A stretch of 64,000 nt of DNA from Mannheimia glucosida (GTDB taxonomy: Bacteria; Pseudomonadota; Gammaproteobacteria; Enterobacterales; Pasteurellaceae). Below are positions 17,915 to 26,382 of this stretch, one piece after another. Under the pieces are notes generated by a model. It was not told where the DNA came from. It saw only the letters and a list, made by a program, of their open reading frames with translations, and made no database searches. The number at the start of each line of letters is the position of its first letter. Position 1 is the stretch's first letter. The stretch spans positions 558,001-622,000 of the forward strand of contig NZ_CP176502.1 in NCBI RefSeq assembly GCF_046267875.1. The letters run 5' to 3'. Both the position numbers and the translations under genes were made by a program.

Positions 17915-18685
17915 TTCAGGTTTATTTTTAAGTATATTTAAAAACCTTCTCCAATTCTTTCTATAATATTCTTCAATATAAGCTACAAATTCTAAATTAC
18001 TCGTATTTTTGGTACAAACAGAACCCTCTGGGATAAAAAGCGCATTATTGGAATTATAATCGGAATCCATATAGCAACTACATATACCGATATGAGGGTT
18101 CTTTCTATTATTTAGTAATCTACCTTGTGCTCTTTCCATCAATGAGAGCGGTAATCGATCAATAAAACATTCTCTAAGTGAATGAAGAGTATCATTGTCT
18201 CCTACAGTGCCAAGCAGCATTTTTTCCCAAGTATGTGAAGGGCTTATATCTGACACAATAAAATGATAAATCGCTACATATGGGAAACCTATATCATATA
18301 GTCCTTGGGCTTGAGTAAAACCAAATTTCTTTGGTGATTTTCCTTGCTGTTCATATGATGCTCGTATAACTTTCGCTTCTATAGCAAGGGATTCTGAAAA
18401 GATAATATTCTCCTCAGTATAAGGAATGATTAAAATATCAATATCTCCCGGCTTATTTAAGTTTTGATGAAGTTCTTTAGAGGGGATAAGAATAGTCGCC
18501 AAAACGCCTTTATAGTCAGAGATATTAAAAAATGTAGGATGAGTTTTTCTTAAACACTCACCTAATAATCTCATATTAGCTATCAGTCTTAACAGCATTC
18601 CATTTTCATTATGATTGTTCATCCACTCTTTAGGACAAAAAAGAGGAGCATTACTAGTAAGTGGCTTAGTTTTATAGAGTTCCAT
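17909..18685 (-). CDS. hypothetical protein with PD-(D/E)XK nuclease-like motif
   Basis: I do not recognise this 258-residue protein by name. It shows a pattern typical of restriction-endonuclease-like nucleases: GDIDIL (Asp81, Asp83), then a beta-strand ending in AIEAKV with the Glu103-x-Lys105 pair, then a glutamine-rich FTQAQGLYDIG stretch near residues 123-132. A CSCY cysteine pair follows near residue 205. The composition is AT-rich like the neighbouring HEPN-like gene, with which it converges. A nuclease or defence role is inferred from the motif and setting only. Confidence 0.7.
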   Translation of the reverse strand: MELYKTKPLTSNAPLFCPKEWMNNHNENGMLLRLIANMRLLGECLRKTHPTFFNISDYKGVLATILIPSKELHQNLNKPGDIDILIIPYTEENIIFSESLAIEAKVIRASYEQQGKSPKKFGFTQAQGLYDIGFPYVAIYHFIVSDISPSHTWEKMLLGTVGDNDTLHSLRECFIDRLPLSLMERAQGRLLNNRKNPHIGICSCYMDSDYNSNNALFIPEGSVCTKNTSNLEFVAYIEEYYRKNWRRFLNILKNKPEE

Positions 18686-18840
18686 TTGCTATTTTTAATT
18701 AAGCGATATGTATATTCTTCATACCATTAGGTAGAGGATATTTTAAACAGTTTTTAAGGTTTCGAGCAGTTGTGGTTGGAGACGAGCGCCATCTGAGGAT
18801 AAGAGCGATCTCCAGCATTTTTGAATTTTTTCTGTTACAA

Positions 18841-19080
18841 GCGGTTTAATTTCCTCAATTTTTTGCAAAATTCTTTCAAAATCTTACTGCTTGCCTGTTT
18901 TTCGGCGTAGAATGACCAAACCCATTCAGTGGGAGTTCTTATTAGCCAATCCACGCCGTTCTCGTCAATGTCGGTTTTTCTGCAAAGTTTTTCATATTCT
19001 GCTGTTAAGTAGGGTTAGAGCTTTCTTGTATGAAGCAAACCGGAAATTATATGCAAAATCAGGGTGGAAAATTATCTTGT
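18841..19080 (-). pseudogene. possible decayed coding fragment upstream of the yeiH-type gene
   Basis: The roughly 400-base gap between 18686 and 19091 has no intact gene, but the minus strand shows protein-like text in two frames. IIFHPDFAYNFRFASYKKAL (about 19070-19015) runs, after an apparent frameshift, into YLTAEYEKLCRKTDIDENGV and then a tryptophan-rich WLIRTPTEWVWSFYAEKQ stretch that ends near 18840 at an uptake-signal sequence. This looks like the frameshifted C-terminus of a lost gene. I cannot name the family. Confidence 0.4.
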
Positions 19081-19091
19081 AAGGAGTCGCG

Positions 19092-20090
19092 ATGAAAAAA
19101 TATCTAGCTGGTTTAATGCTTGTTAGCCTAATTACTTTAATTTCCAAATGGATTTCTTTAACTACATTTGCACAGCACTTACACCTAAGTGCCTTAGTGC
19201 TGGCGATCTTATTGGGTTTTATAGTGGGGAATCTTGGCTATAAGCGAATAGAAAGGCAGGCAGCCGCAGGCGTGAATTTTGCCAAAGGTATGATACTACG
19301 TGCCGGTATTATTCTTTATGGATTTAATTTAACCTTGCAAGATATTCAATTGGTTGGACTCAATGCAATTGCAACTGATGTAATAATGCTAGTAAGCACT
19401 TTTATTATCACTTGCATTATTGGCATTTATTGGTTGAAGTTGGATAAGCAGCTTGTTTATCTTACTGCTACTGGTTGTAGTATTTGTGGAGCAGCGGCTA
19501 TTTTAGGTGCGCAATCCGTCGTGAAGGCAGATTCACATAAAGTTTCGGTTGCGATTGCATTAATTGTGATTTTTGGCTCTATTGCGATGTTTTTATATCC
19601 TGCGTTATATCAATTGTCATGGGGTTTAAGCGACAACCAATTCGGGATTTATATTGGCTCGTCTGTTCATGAGGTCGCTCAAGTTTATAGTGCAGGCAAC
19701 ATGTTAAGTTCAGGGTTAGCGGATGTGGCAGTAATTAGCAAGATGGTTCGTGTAATTATGCTTGCTCCTTTTCTAATTTTTCTCTCCTTTTATTTGCAGC
19801 GTGACCAACAAGCCTCTCGTCCTTTTATGATGCCTTGGTTTGCTATTTTATTTATTGTGATGGCATTGATTAACTCTACTGGTTGGATAGTTCCTGAAAT
19901 AGTGGTATGGCTTAGCCAGATTTCGGCAATTTTGTTAATGATGGCAATGGCAGCAATGGGGGTAACAACGCAACTTTCAACGCTAAAAAATGCCGGATTA
20001 GCACCGTTATTCCTTGGCTTTTTGATCTTTATTTGGTTAGTGATTGGCGGCTTTTTCGTAAATTATGCCATGCAATGGCTGTTTGGCTAA
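19092..20090 (+). CDS. YeiH/UPF0324-family membrane protein (putative sulfate-type exporter)
   Basis: The 332-residue protein is a polytopic inner-membrane protein with about ten hydrophobic segments. It carries UPF0324 (YeiH) signatures: RAGIILYGFNLTLQDI near residue 73, TATGCSICGAAAILGAQSVV near residue 125 and SSVHEVAQVYSAG near residue 190. The start has an AAGGAG site. Members are annotated as putative sulfate exporters but the substrate is not firmly established. It is flanked on both sides by decayed sequence. Confidence 0.88.
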   Translation: MKKYLAGLMLVSLITLISKWISLTTFAQHLHLSALVLAILLGFIVGNLGYKRIERQAAAGVNFAKGMILRAGIILYGFNLTLQDIQLVGLNAIATDVIMLVSTFIITCIIGIYWLKLDKQLVYLTATGCSICGAAAILGAQSVVKADSHKVSVAIALIVIFGSIAMFLYPALYQLSWGLSDNQFGIYIGSSVHEVAQVYSAGNMLSSGLADVAVISKMVRVIMLAPFLIFLSFYLQRDQQASRPFMMPWFAILFIVMALINSTGWIVPEIVVWLSQISAILLMMAMAAMGVTTQLSTLKNAGLAPLFLGFLIFIWLVIGGFFVNYAMQWLFG

Positions 20091-20139
20091 CAAGTTAAAT
20101 GTGGGTAGCGAAAGCGCATTTCCAGATAGTATTAGAGTT

Positions 20140-20300
20140 CCCTAATGGCGCTTATATTGTGAGTTTTGCAACCGTTTATTGGGTTGATGTATTTGTTGGA
20201 GATCGCTATTTCCAGACGATTATTGAAGCCTTGGATTTATTGCTACATTAAACTTCCATTACCAGAAATTGTCTTTATTATGGCTATTTCATTTTTATAA
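20140..20300 (+). pseudogene. RAYT transposase remnant (second decayed copy)
   Basis: The plus strand from about 20146 reads GAYIVSFATVYWVDVFVGDR followed by YFQTIIEALDLL, which matches residues 12-40 of the intact RAYT (GAYFVSFATVYWIDLF, DYFQTIIQSL). After a gap, an out-of-frame stretch near 20275 resembles its ILYGYCIM segment. There is no HIH motif left. This copy is independent of the one at 17833. Confidence 0.75.
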
Positions 20301-20310
20301 AGGAGACAAT

Positions 20311-20595
20311 ATGCGTGTTTTATTACTTAGTTTTTGTTTATTATTAACAGGTTGTATTGTGCCTGTTGGTACTACAGGGCAAGTTGGTGTACCTATTCCT
20401 ATTTTTGTGGATACCTCAGCGCAGAGCCATGTTGGTTCTGTTTATGTTTGTACCTTAAAACCATTCACCAAAGAATATCGTAGTGAGCATACAAATAGAG
20501 GGATAGCGAAACTCAGTATACAGAAAAAATGCCAAGAAAATCACAATGCAATGTTTTGTGAAGAAAAGGATATTGTTTGTAAAACCTATGATTAG
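20311..20595 (+). CDS. small predicted lipoprotein
   Basis: The 94-residue protein begins with a lipoprotein signal peptide (MRVLLLSFCLLLTGC) whose lipobox LTGC predicts lipidation at Cys15. The mature part has four further cysteines (VYVCTLKPF, KKCQENH, MFCEEKDIVCKTY) that could form two disulfide bonds. An AAGGAG site precedes the ATG at 20311; an in-frame start further upstream lies in the transposase relic and lacks such a site. No function is recognised. Confidence 0.75.
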   Translation: MRVLLLSFCLLLTGCIVPVGTTGQVGVPIPIFVDTSAQSHVGSVYVCTLKPFTKEYRSEHTNRGIAKLSIQKKCQENHNAMFCEEKDIVCKTYD

Positions 20596-20626
20596 GTATA
20601 TAAAGCTTTTGATTTAAGGAGTTATT

Positions 20627-21670
20627 ATGCAACCCATCAACATCGCCATCGCCGGTGCCGGCTTTTCCAGCAAAGTTTTCCATATTCCGTTTTTTAAGCA
20701 AGATTCACGTTTCAATATTGTAAAGGTGTATGAGCGTACTTCTAACAATGCGGCAGAATGGTTGCCGAATGCGGAAACGGTGCGAGATTTCCACGCTCTT
20801 TTAACGCCTGAAATTGATTTAGTGCTGATTACCACGCCGAACCAAACTCATTATCAGATGGTGAAAGAGGCATTATTAGCTGATAAACACGTGCTGGTAG
20901 AAAAACCGTTGGTTGCAAGTGTAGTAGAAGCTCAAGAGTTGGCTGCCCTTGCTAAGCAACAAGGCAAGGTGCTTTATGTGTATCAAAACCGTCGTTGGGA
21001 TAGCCATATCGCTACGGCAAAAAGTATTATTGAGCAAGGGCTATTAGGCGAGATTGTGGATGCGGAAATCCGCTTTGACCGTTATGCCAAAACCAAAAAC
21101 TCGAAAGTTTGGAAGGAAGCCGGCGATAGAGGCACCGGCTTGGTATATGATTTAGGCGTGCATTTAATTGATCAAGCAGTTTATTTATTCGGCAAGCCAC
21201 AGGCGGTGTATGCGGACGTACGTTACCAGCACGACGGTGCTTTAGTTGATGATAATTTTGATATCCAACTTTATTATGCCAACGGCTTTAAAATAGTCTT
21301 AAAAGCAAGTAAGTATGCCCGTGAGCCCAGCCCGACTTTTGTGTTGCACGGCAAGCTAGGCTCTTATGTGAAGCAGAATGCCGATAATCAGGAAGAGTTG
21401 CTAAAAAATGGAGTTCAGCCTGTGGGTGAATCGTGGAATGCCGAGCCACAAGAGGCTTGGGGAATTTTACACACCGAACTGGAAGGCAATGTGGTGCGCC
21501 AGCCTTACCCTAACAGCGTGGCAAGCTATCAAAATTTGGTCGATGATTTATACCAAGCCATCGCCCACAATGCAGAGCCAATCATAAAATTAGATGAAGT
21601 AATTTTTGTGCTAAGCGTGATTGAGAACGTGTTTGAAAGTGCAAAATCAGGGAGTAAAATTCAACTTTAA
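20627..21670 (+). CDS. Gfo/Idh/MocA-family NAD(P)-dependent oxidoreductase
   Basis: The 347-residue protein has an N-terminal Rossmann fold (IAIAGAGFSSKVFHIPFF, residues about 6-23), the conserved EKPLVA segment near residue 102 with its catalytic-type lysine, and the C-terminal alpha/beta domain (GTGLVYDLGVHLIDQA near residue 168). It resembles E. coli YdgJ/YhhX-type enzymes. The substrate is unknown. It is followed 15 bases later by the glutathionyl-hydroquinone reductase gene, so the two are probably co-transcribed. Confidence 0.88.
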   Translation: MQPINIAIAGAGFSSKVFHIPFFKQDSRFNIVKVYERTSNNAAEWLPNAETVRDFHALLTPEIDLVLITTPNQTHYQMVKEALLADKHVLVEKPLVASVVEAQELAALAKQQGKVLYVYQNRRWDSHIATAKSIIEQGLLGEIVDAEIRFDRYAKTKNSKVWKEAGDRGTGLVYDLGVHLIDQAVYLFGKPQAVYADVRYQHDGALVDDNFDIQLYYANGFKIVLKASKYAREPSPTFVLHGKLGSYVKQNADNQEELLKNGVQPVGESWNAEPQEAWGILHTELEGNVVRQPYPNSVASYQNLVDDLYQAIAHNAEPIIKLDEVIFVLSVIENVFESAKSGSKIQL

Positions 21671-21685
21671 CCATTGGGAGAGAAT

Positions 21686-22555
21686 ATGTCAGTATTGAAG
21701 AACGGCGTGTGGGTAGCCGATGATAAATTAGATAACATTGATACCATTCCCACTCAAATCACCCCTGAAAATGGGCGTTATCATCTCTATATTTCCTTAG
21801 CTTGCCCTTATGCTCACCGAGCTAATTTGGTGGTGAAATATTTAGGTTTAACGGGAATCTCAGTGTCTAGCGTTTCGCCCTATAAATTTGACCCTTGGGC
21901 GTTTGATGAAAATTTCCCAGACCCGCTGTTTGGAGTGCAAAATCTGTACGACATCTATTTAAAACACCAAGCGGATTTTTCCGGCAGAGCCACTGTGCCG
22001 GTGTTATGGGATAAACAAGCTCAGCAAATCGCCAGCAATACTTCCTTTGATTTAGCCTTAGATTTAGCTGAAAATTGGAATGCGTTGGCAACCAATAAGT
22101 ACGAACTGGTGCCGCTTGACGAAAGGATGGAGATTATTGAGCTGAATCAATGGATTAGCGATCATATCAACGGCAAAATTTACCGTGTCGGCTATGCAAC
22201 CGAACAAGCCAACTATGATAAGCTGGTGGCAGAATTGTTCAACGATTTCGCCGAATTAGACAGCCGATTGGCAAACAACCGCTACCTTTTCGGTGAAGAA
22301 ATCAGATTATCGGATTTCTTCTTGTTCCCAACCTTGATTCGGTTTGAAGCAGTTTATTCCACCTTGTTTAAGTGCAGTGCCAAACCGCTTTCGGATTTTT
22401 CGAATTTATATCGCTATATGTTGGATTTATACCGTATTGAAAGCATAAGAGAAACTGTGGACGTAGCTTACACCCACACTAATTATTTCTACAGTTTTCC
22501 ACAATTAAACCCTTCAAGAGTCGTGCCAAAACTCGCTAAGCTTGAGTGGCAATAA
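21686..22555 (+). CDS. yqjG: glutathionyl-hydroquinone reductase, YqjG/ECM4 family
   Basis: The 289-residue protein belongs to the omega/Xi class of glutathione S-transferases. These enzymes remove glutathione from glutathionyl-hydroquinones. The active-site cysteine is in LACPYAHRANL near residue 35, and the C-terminal helical domain includes LNQWISDHINGKIYRVGYA. The ATG at 21686 is chosen because GGGAGA lies 5 bases upstream; a TTG four codons earlier lacks such a site. A strong uptake-signal hairpin terminator follows directly. Confidence 0.88.
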   Translation: MSVLKNGVWVADDKLDNIDTIPTQITPENGRYHLYISLACPYAHRANLVVKYLGLTGISVSSVSPYKFDPWAFDENFPDPLFGVQNLYDIYLKHQADFSGRATVPVLWDKQAQQIASNTSFDLALDLAENWNALATNKYELVPLDERMEIIELNQWISDHINGKIYRVGYATEQANYDKLVAELFNDFAELDSRLANNRYLFGEEIRLSDFFLFPTLIRFEAVYSTLFKCSAKPLSDFSNLYRYMLDLYRIESIRETVDVAYTHTNYFYSFPQLNPSRVVPKLAKLEWQ

Positions 22556-22557
22556 TC

Positions 22558-22614
22558 GCAAGCGGTCGAATTTGCAAAAAAAAGTTGCAAATCTGACCGC
22601 TTGTTTTATTTTTT
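22558..22614 (+). terminator. terminator built from two inverted uptake signal sequences
   Basis: GCAAGCGGTC (22558-22567) and GACCGCTTGT (22595-22604) with the inner pair ATTTGCAA/TTGCAAAT form a long stem followed by TTTTATTTTTT. It ends the oxidoreductase-yqjG unit and doubles as a pair of DNA uptake signals. Confidence 0.85.
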
Positions 22615-22726
22615 CTCCCCATTGCTTTTCCATTTTTTATTCGCTACTATGCGAGCCTATCCGTAGTTAGAATACTTAATATGTTAAGTTTTAACTGTTT
22701 TTTCACTCTAATAAGGATCATTTCAA

Positions 22727-23833
22727 ATGAATAAACTTATTGCCTCTTTGGTGGCTTCAAGCTGTGCCACAGCTTTTGCTGCACCTGTTCAACAAAACAA
22801 TTTCCATACCACTACCCACACTTACGAATTTACCCAATCTTACGATTTGGTTGTGCCAAAAGGCTCGTCCGGAACCACTAATTTATGGATTCCGTTGCCG
22901 TCTGATACCGATTATCAAACGGTGAAATCAATTGAGTTTGAGGGAAGTTATAAAAACGCCTATATCACAGAAAATAATGCTTACGGTGCAAAAACCTTGT
23001 TTGCCACTTGGGACGAAGATGCTCCAAAACGGGATATGAAAGTGACGTTAGTGATTGAAACACGAGACCGTGAGCCGATGGCACAAGGGGCGTTAAACAA
23101 TTACCAAATGCCGGAGAAAATCACTTATTCTGTTGATGTACAGGAATATTTAAAAGCCACGCCACACATCAAAACAGACGGCATTGTGAAAGAATATGCC
23201 GATAAAATCGTGGGCAATGAAACAAATCCACTCAAAAAAGCAGAGCTGATTCACAAATGGATTGTGGACAATATGGAGCGTGATAATTCGGTATTAGGCT
23301 GCGGTGATGGCGATGTGGAGAAAATTCTCACCACCAAAGTGCTAAAAGGAAAATGTACCGACATCAACTCGGTGTTTGTGGCACTTGCCAGAGCCTCTGA
23401 TATTCCCGCTCGTGAAGTATTTGGTATTCGTTTAGGGCAAGCTCACAAAATGGGGCAATATTCCAAAACGGCGTTTGGCAGTTCAAAAGAAGGGATTGCG
23501 AATGAGAACACCGGGCAACATTGCCGTGCGGAGTTCTATTTAGCCGGCTTCGGTTGGGTGCCGGTGGATTCTGCCGATGTGGCGAAAATGCGTTTAGCCG
23601 AGAAAAAAGACGTTGCTGATGCTGATGTTCAAACGGTCTCGAAATACTTATTCGGCAACTGGGAAATGAACTGGGTGGGCTTCAATCACGGACGTGATTT
23701 CGATTTATATCCACAACCGGAACTTACACCACTGAATAATTTTGGCTACCCTTATGCTGAGGTAGGTGGTGATCCGTTAAACTCGTTTGAGGCGAAAGAA
23801 TTTGGCTATGAATTCATCTCTAAAGAGTTATAA
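22727..23833 (+). CDS. periplasmic transglutaminase-like protein
   Basis: The 368-residue protein has a signal peptide (cleaved near AFAA at residue 19), an N-terminal beta-rich region and a transglutaminase-like cysteine-protease-fold domain. The catalytic triad is visible as Cys210 (KGKCTDINS), His265 (GQHCRAEFY) and Asp281 (VPVDSADV). Such domains cleave or crosslink peptides; the substrate is unknown. The AAGGAT site precedes the ATG. Its 3' end overlaps the MerT-like gene by 26 bases, implying coupled expression with the metal-transport pair. Confidence 0.88.
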   Translation: MNKLIASLVASSCATAFAAPVQQNNFHTTTHTYEFTQSYDLVVPKGSSGTTNLWIPLPSDTDYQTVKSIEFEGSYKNAYITENNAYGAKTLFATWDEDAPKRDMKVTLVIETRDREPMAQGALNNYQMPEKITYSVDVQEYLKATPHIKTDGIVKEYADKIVGNETNPLKKAELIHKWIVDNMERDNSVLGCGDGDVEKILTTKVLKGKCTDINSVFVALARASDIPAREVFGIRLGQAHKMGQYSKTAFGSSKEGIANENTGQHCRAEFYLAGFGWVPVDSADVAKMRLAEKKDVADADVQTVSKYLFGNWEMNWVGFNHGRDFDLYPQPELTPLNNFGYPYAEVGGDPLNSFEAKEFGYEFISKEL

Positions 23834-24176
23834 CAATAAATTCATCACAATGTGCATCACCGCTGTGGTTACGGCGGTGACCTCCACATTCTGTTGTATT
23901 GGGCCACTGGTTTATTTAGTGTTTGGCATCTCTTCCCCTTGGTTGATGGAGCTAAACCAACTGGAGTTTCTACAACTGCCGATGTTGCTGATTTCGCTCG
24001 CTGCGTTTGGCTATGGCTTCTGGTTGCTGAATTTTTCCAATAAAATCATCTGCACCAAATACTTCTCCCGCAGAACCCTGGTCATTTTGTATTGGGTAGT
24101 ATTTGTGGTGGTGATCTTCTTTTTAACTTACCCTTATGTGTTGCCTTACATTTTGGAAATGTGGGGCGGAGAATAA
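23808..24176 (+). CDS. MerT-like membrane metal transporter
   Basis: The 122-residue protein has three to four hydrophobic segments. The first contains a vicinal cysteine pair, Cys29-Cys30 in STFCCIGPLVYLVFG, the hallmark by which MerT accepts mercuric ions. A later loop has IICTKYFSR. The start at 23808 is the likeliest because it avoids a long extension inside the upstream gene, but this is uncertain. It precedes a MerP-like gene by one base. No merA or merR is visible, so a general thiophilic metal role is as likely as mercury. Confidence 0.75.
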   Translation: MNSSLKSYNNKFITMCITAVVTAVTSTFCCIGPLVYLVFGISSPWLMELNQLEFLQLPMLLISLAAFGYGFWLLNFSNKIICTKYFSRRTLVILYWVVFVVVIFFLTYPYVLPYILEMWGGE

Positions 24177-24177
24177 A

Positions 24178-24486
24178 ATGAAAAAATATATCGCAACGAT
24201 GCTGTTGGCTTTTGGTTTGGTTCATTCAAGCTGCGCACAAGAAAAAACAGCTCAAATTGAAACGAAACAAGCAGAGAAAACCGTCGTCCTCCATATTCCG
24301 GAAATGTACTGCCAGCTCTGCGTTTATTTAGTCAATAAAGAACTACGAGCAGTAGAAGGTGTGATTTCCACCAAAGCCTCAATGAAAGAGCGAAAAGCGA
24401 CTGTGGTGGCAAAAGAAAGTGTGGATAACCAAGCCCTGATACAAGCGGTCGGAAACCTCAAATATACTGCAAAAGTCATTGAATAA
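24178..24486 (+). CDS. MerP-like periplasmic heavy-metal-binding protein
   Basis: The 102-residue protein has a signal peptide (residues 1-20, ending HSSCA) and one HMA domain. The metal-binding pair is Cys45 and Cys48 in MYCQLC, which replaces the common GMTCxxC. It would bind a soft metal ion in the periplasm and pass it to the MerT-like protein encoded one base upstream. The start is set at MKKYIAT because an in-frame upstream ATG lies inside the previous gene. Confidence 0.8.
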   Translation: MKKYIATMLLAFGLVHSSCAQEKTAQIETKQAEKTVVLHIPEMYCQLCVYLVNKELRAVEGVISTKASMKERKATVVAKESVDNQALIQAVGNLKYTAKVIE

Positions 24487-24491
24487 AACCA

Positions 24492-24522
24492 AAGCTCAAA
24501 CATTGTTGTTTGAGCTTTTTTA
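24492..24522 (+). terminator. rho-independent terminator after merP-like gene
   Basis: AAGCTCAAACA and TGTTTGAGCTT pair almost perfectly and run into TTTTTT. It separates the metal/transglutaminase cluster from the sorbitol operon. Confidence 0.9.
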
Positions 24523-24620
24523 ATTTAGCCTTCCTTTTTTCCCCATCTAATATTCAAACTTCACTTTTGTTTTTGATTTAAAATGAAAAAATAATTTATT
24601 TTGAAAGTTATTTATCATTT

Positions 24621-24636
24621 TGTGATCGCTGTCACA
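24621..24636. promoter_or_regulatory. CRP-cAMP site upstream of the srl operon
   Basis: TGTGA-TCGCTG-TCACA is a perfect CRP palindrome about 90 bases upstream of srlA, consistent with catabolite control of sorbitol use. Confidence 0.85.
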
Positions 24637-24724
24637 GTTTTTAAAATAAAAATAATTTACTATTTGCACATCTCATAACAGAGATGAAAGAAAAATATTT
24701 TGTTTTGAAAAAATGGAGATCGGT

Positions 24725-25279
24725 ATGATTGAAGCAATTACACACGGAGCAGAATGGTTTATCGGTCTGTTCCAAAAAGGCGGTGAAACCCTAGTCGGTA
24801 TGATAAACGGTATTTTGCCACTCTTAATTTCATTATTGGTTGTAATGAATGCCCTGATTAAATTTGTAGGGCAAGATCGGATTGAACGACTTGCTCAACG
24901 TAGTGCCGGAAACCCTATTTCACGTTATTTGATCTTACCGGTGATTGGCACTTTCGTTTTCTGTAACCCGATGACATTAAGCTTAGGACGTTTCTTACCG
25001 GAGCGTTACAAACCAAGCTACTACGCCGCAGCCTCTTATAGTTGCCACTCTATGAACGGCTTATTCCCTCACATCAACCCGGGTGAATTATTCGTTTATT
25101 TAGGCATTGCCAGCGGTTTAACCACCTTAGGCTTACCACTTGGGCCTTTAGCCATCAGTTATTTATTAGTCGGTATGTTTACCAATTTCTTCCGTGGCTG
25201 GATTACAGACTTTACCACCGCATTCTTTGAAAAACGAATGGGGATCACCTTAGATAGAGAAGTACATTTATCCCACTAA
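24725..25279 (+). CDS. srlA: PTS glucitol/sorbitol transporter, IIC component
   Basis: The 184-residue membrane protein is nearly collinear with E. coli SrlA (for example ITHGAEWFIGLFQKGGE, FVFCNPMTLSLGRF and SCHSMNGLFPHINPGELFVY). It forms the first part of the membrane channel of the sorbitol phosphotransferase permease. The ATG at 24725 (MIEAITHG) is preferred because GGAG lies ten bases upstream and the E. coli protein starts at this point. It is the first gene of the srl operon. Confidence 0.96.
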   Translation: MIEAITHGAEWFIGLFQKGGETLVGMINGILPLLISLLVVMNALIKFVGQDRIERLAQRSAGNPISRYLILPVIGTFVFCNPMTLSLGRFLPERYKPSYYAAASYSCHSMNGLFPHINPGELFVYLGIASGLTTLGLPLGPLAISYLLVGMFTNFFRGWITDFTTAFFEKRMGITLDREVHLSH

Positions 25280-25309
25280 TCAAGTAACTGAAATACAGAG
25301 GAATAGATT

Positions 25310-26305
25310 ATGAGCAACAAAGCGATTTACATTGAAAAAGGCAACGGTGGTTGGGGCGGTCCATTAACATTACCTGTTGTGGAAGGCAAAAAAGTGCTTT
25401 ATATGACCGGCGGCACTCGCCCTGCGATTGTTAATAAATTGGTGGAATTAACCGGCTGGGAAGCGGTTGATGGTTTTAAAGAGGGCGAACCGCCGGCAGA
25501 AGAAATCGGGATTGCGATTATTGACTGCGGTGGGGTATTACGCTGCGGACTTTATCCAAAACGCCGTATTCCAACCATTAACATTCACGCCACCGGTAAA
25601 TCCGGCCCTTTAGCGGAATTTATTGTGGAAGATATTTATGTTTCAGCGGTGAAAGAAAACAATATTCGCTTAATTGATGCCGATGGAAGTGTGCCTGTGG
25701 CGACAGAGCAAGCAAAGTCAGCTTCATCAACGCCAGCAAAAGAGTATGACTCCAGTAAAAAAATCACCGAACAAAGTGATGGCTTATTAGCAAAAATCGG
25801 TATGGGAATGGGGTCGGTGGCGGCGTTATTCTTCCAAGCCGGACGAGACACTATTGATACGGTGCTTAAAACCATTTTACCGTTTATGGCATTTGTTTCT
25901 GCGTTAATCGGGATCATTATTGCGTCAGGCTTAGGTGATGTAATTGCCCACGGCTTAACCCCTCTGGCAAATAGCCCAATAGGTTTAGTTACACTGGCGT
26001 TGATTTGTTCCTTCCCTCTCCTTTCGCCATTCTTAGGGCCGGGAGCCGTGATTGCACAAGTTATCGGCGTGTTAGTCGGTACGCAAATCGGTTTAGGCAA
26101 TATTCCGCCACATTTAGCACTGCCGGCACTCTTTGCTATTAATGCTCAAGCCGCTTGTGATTTTATTCCTGTGGGGCTTTCAATGGCGGAAGCAAAACAA
26201 GATACCGTACGAGTGGGTGTGCCGTCAGTGTTAGTCAGCCGTTTCTTAACCGGTGCACCAACCGTGCTGATTGCGTGGGCAGTTTCCGCATTCATCTACC
26301 AATAA
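25310..26305 (+). CDS. srlE: PTS glucitol/sorbitol transporter, IIBC component
   Basis: The 331-residue protein has an N-terminal IIB domain with the likely phosphocysteine in IIDCGGVLRCGLYPK (near residue 70-75) and a C-terminal membrane IIC part (residues about 175-331, with ALICSFPLLSPFLGPGAV and LSMAEAKQDTVRVGVPSVLV). It passes phosphate to incoming sorbitol. A linker rich in Ser, Ala and Lys (about residues 128-150) joins the parts. It lies 30 bases after srlA; a pair of inverted uptake signals follows it. Confidence 0.95.
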   Translation: MSNKAIYIEKGNGGWGGPLTLPVVEGKKVLYMTGGTRPAIVNKLVELTGWEAVDGFKEGEPPAEEIGIAIIDCGGVLRCGLYPKRRIPTINIHATGKSGPLAEFIVEDIYVSAVKENNIRLIDADGSVPVATEQAKSASSTPAKEYDSSKKITEQSDGLLAKIGMGMGSVAALFFQAGRDTIDTVLKTILPFMAFVSALIGIIIASGLGDVIAHGLTPLANSPIGLVTLALICSFPLLSPFLGPGAVIAQVIGVLVGTQIGLGNIPPHLALPALFAINAQAACDFIPVGLSMAEAKQDTVRVGVPSVLVSRFLTGAPTVLIAWAVSAFIYQ

Positions 26306-26316
26306 TTAACCACGAT

Positions 26317-26362
26317 ACAAGCGGTGGAATTTGAAAAATTTTTTGCAAAATGCACCGCTTGT
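26317..26362. repeat. inverted uptake signal sequence pair between srlE and srlB
   Basis: ACAAGCGGT (26317-26325) and ACCGCTTGT (26354-26362) face each other across an AT-rich loop and can form a hairpin inside the operon. There is no long T-run on the plus strand, so it is more likely a stabiliser or attenuator than a full terminator. Confidence 0.8.
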
Positions 26363-26382
26363 CAAAACGAGAGAACATTTAT

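Noticed and set aside
18891..19082. 63-residue plus-strand open frame before the yeiH-type gene
   Set aside because: Arginine-rich shadow without ribosome site; the opposite strand shows more protein-like text.
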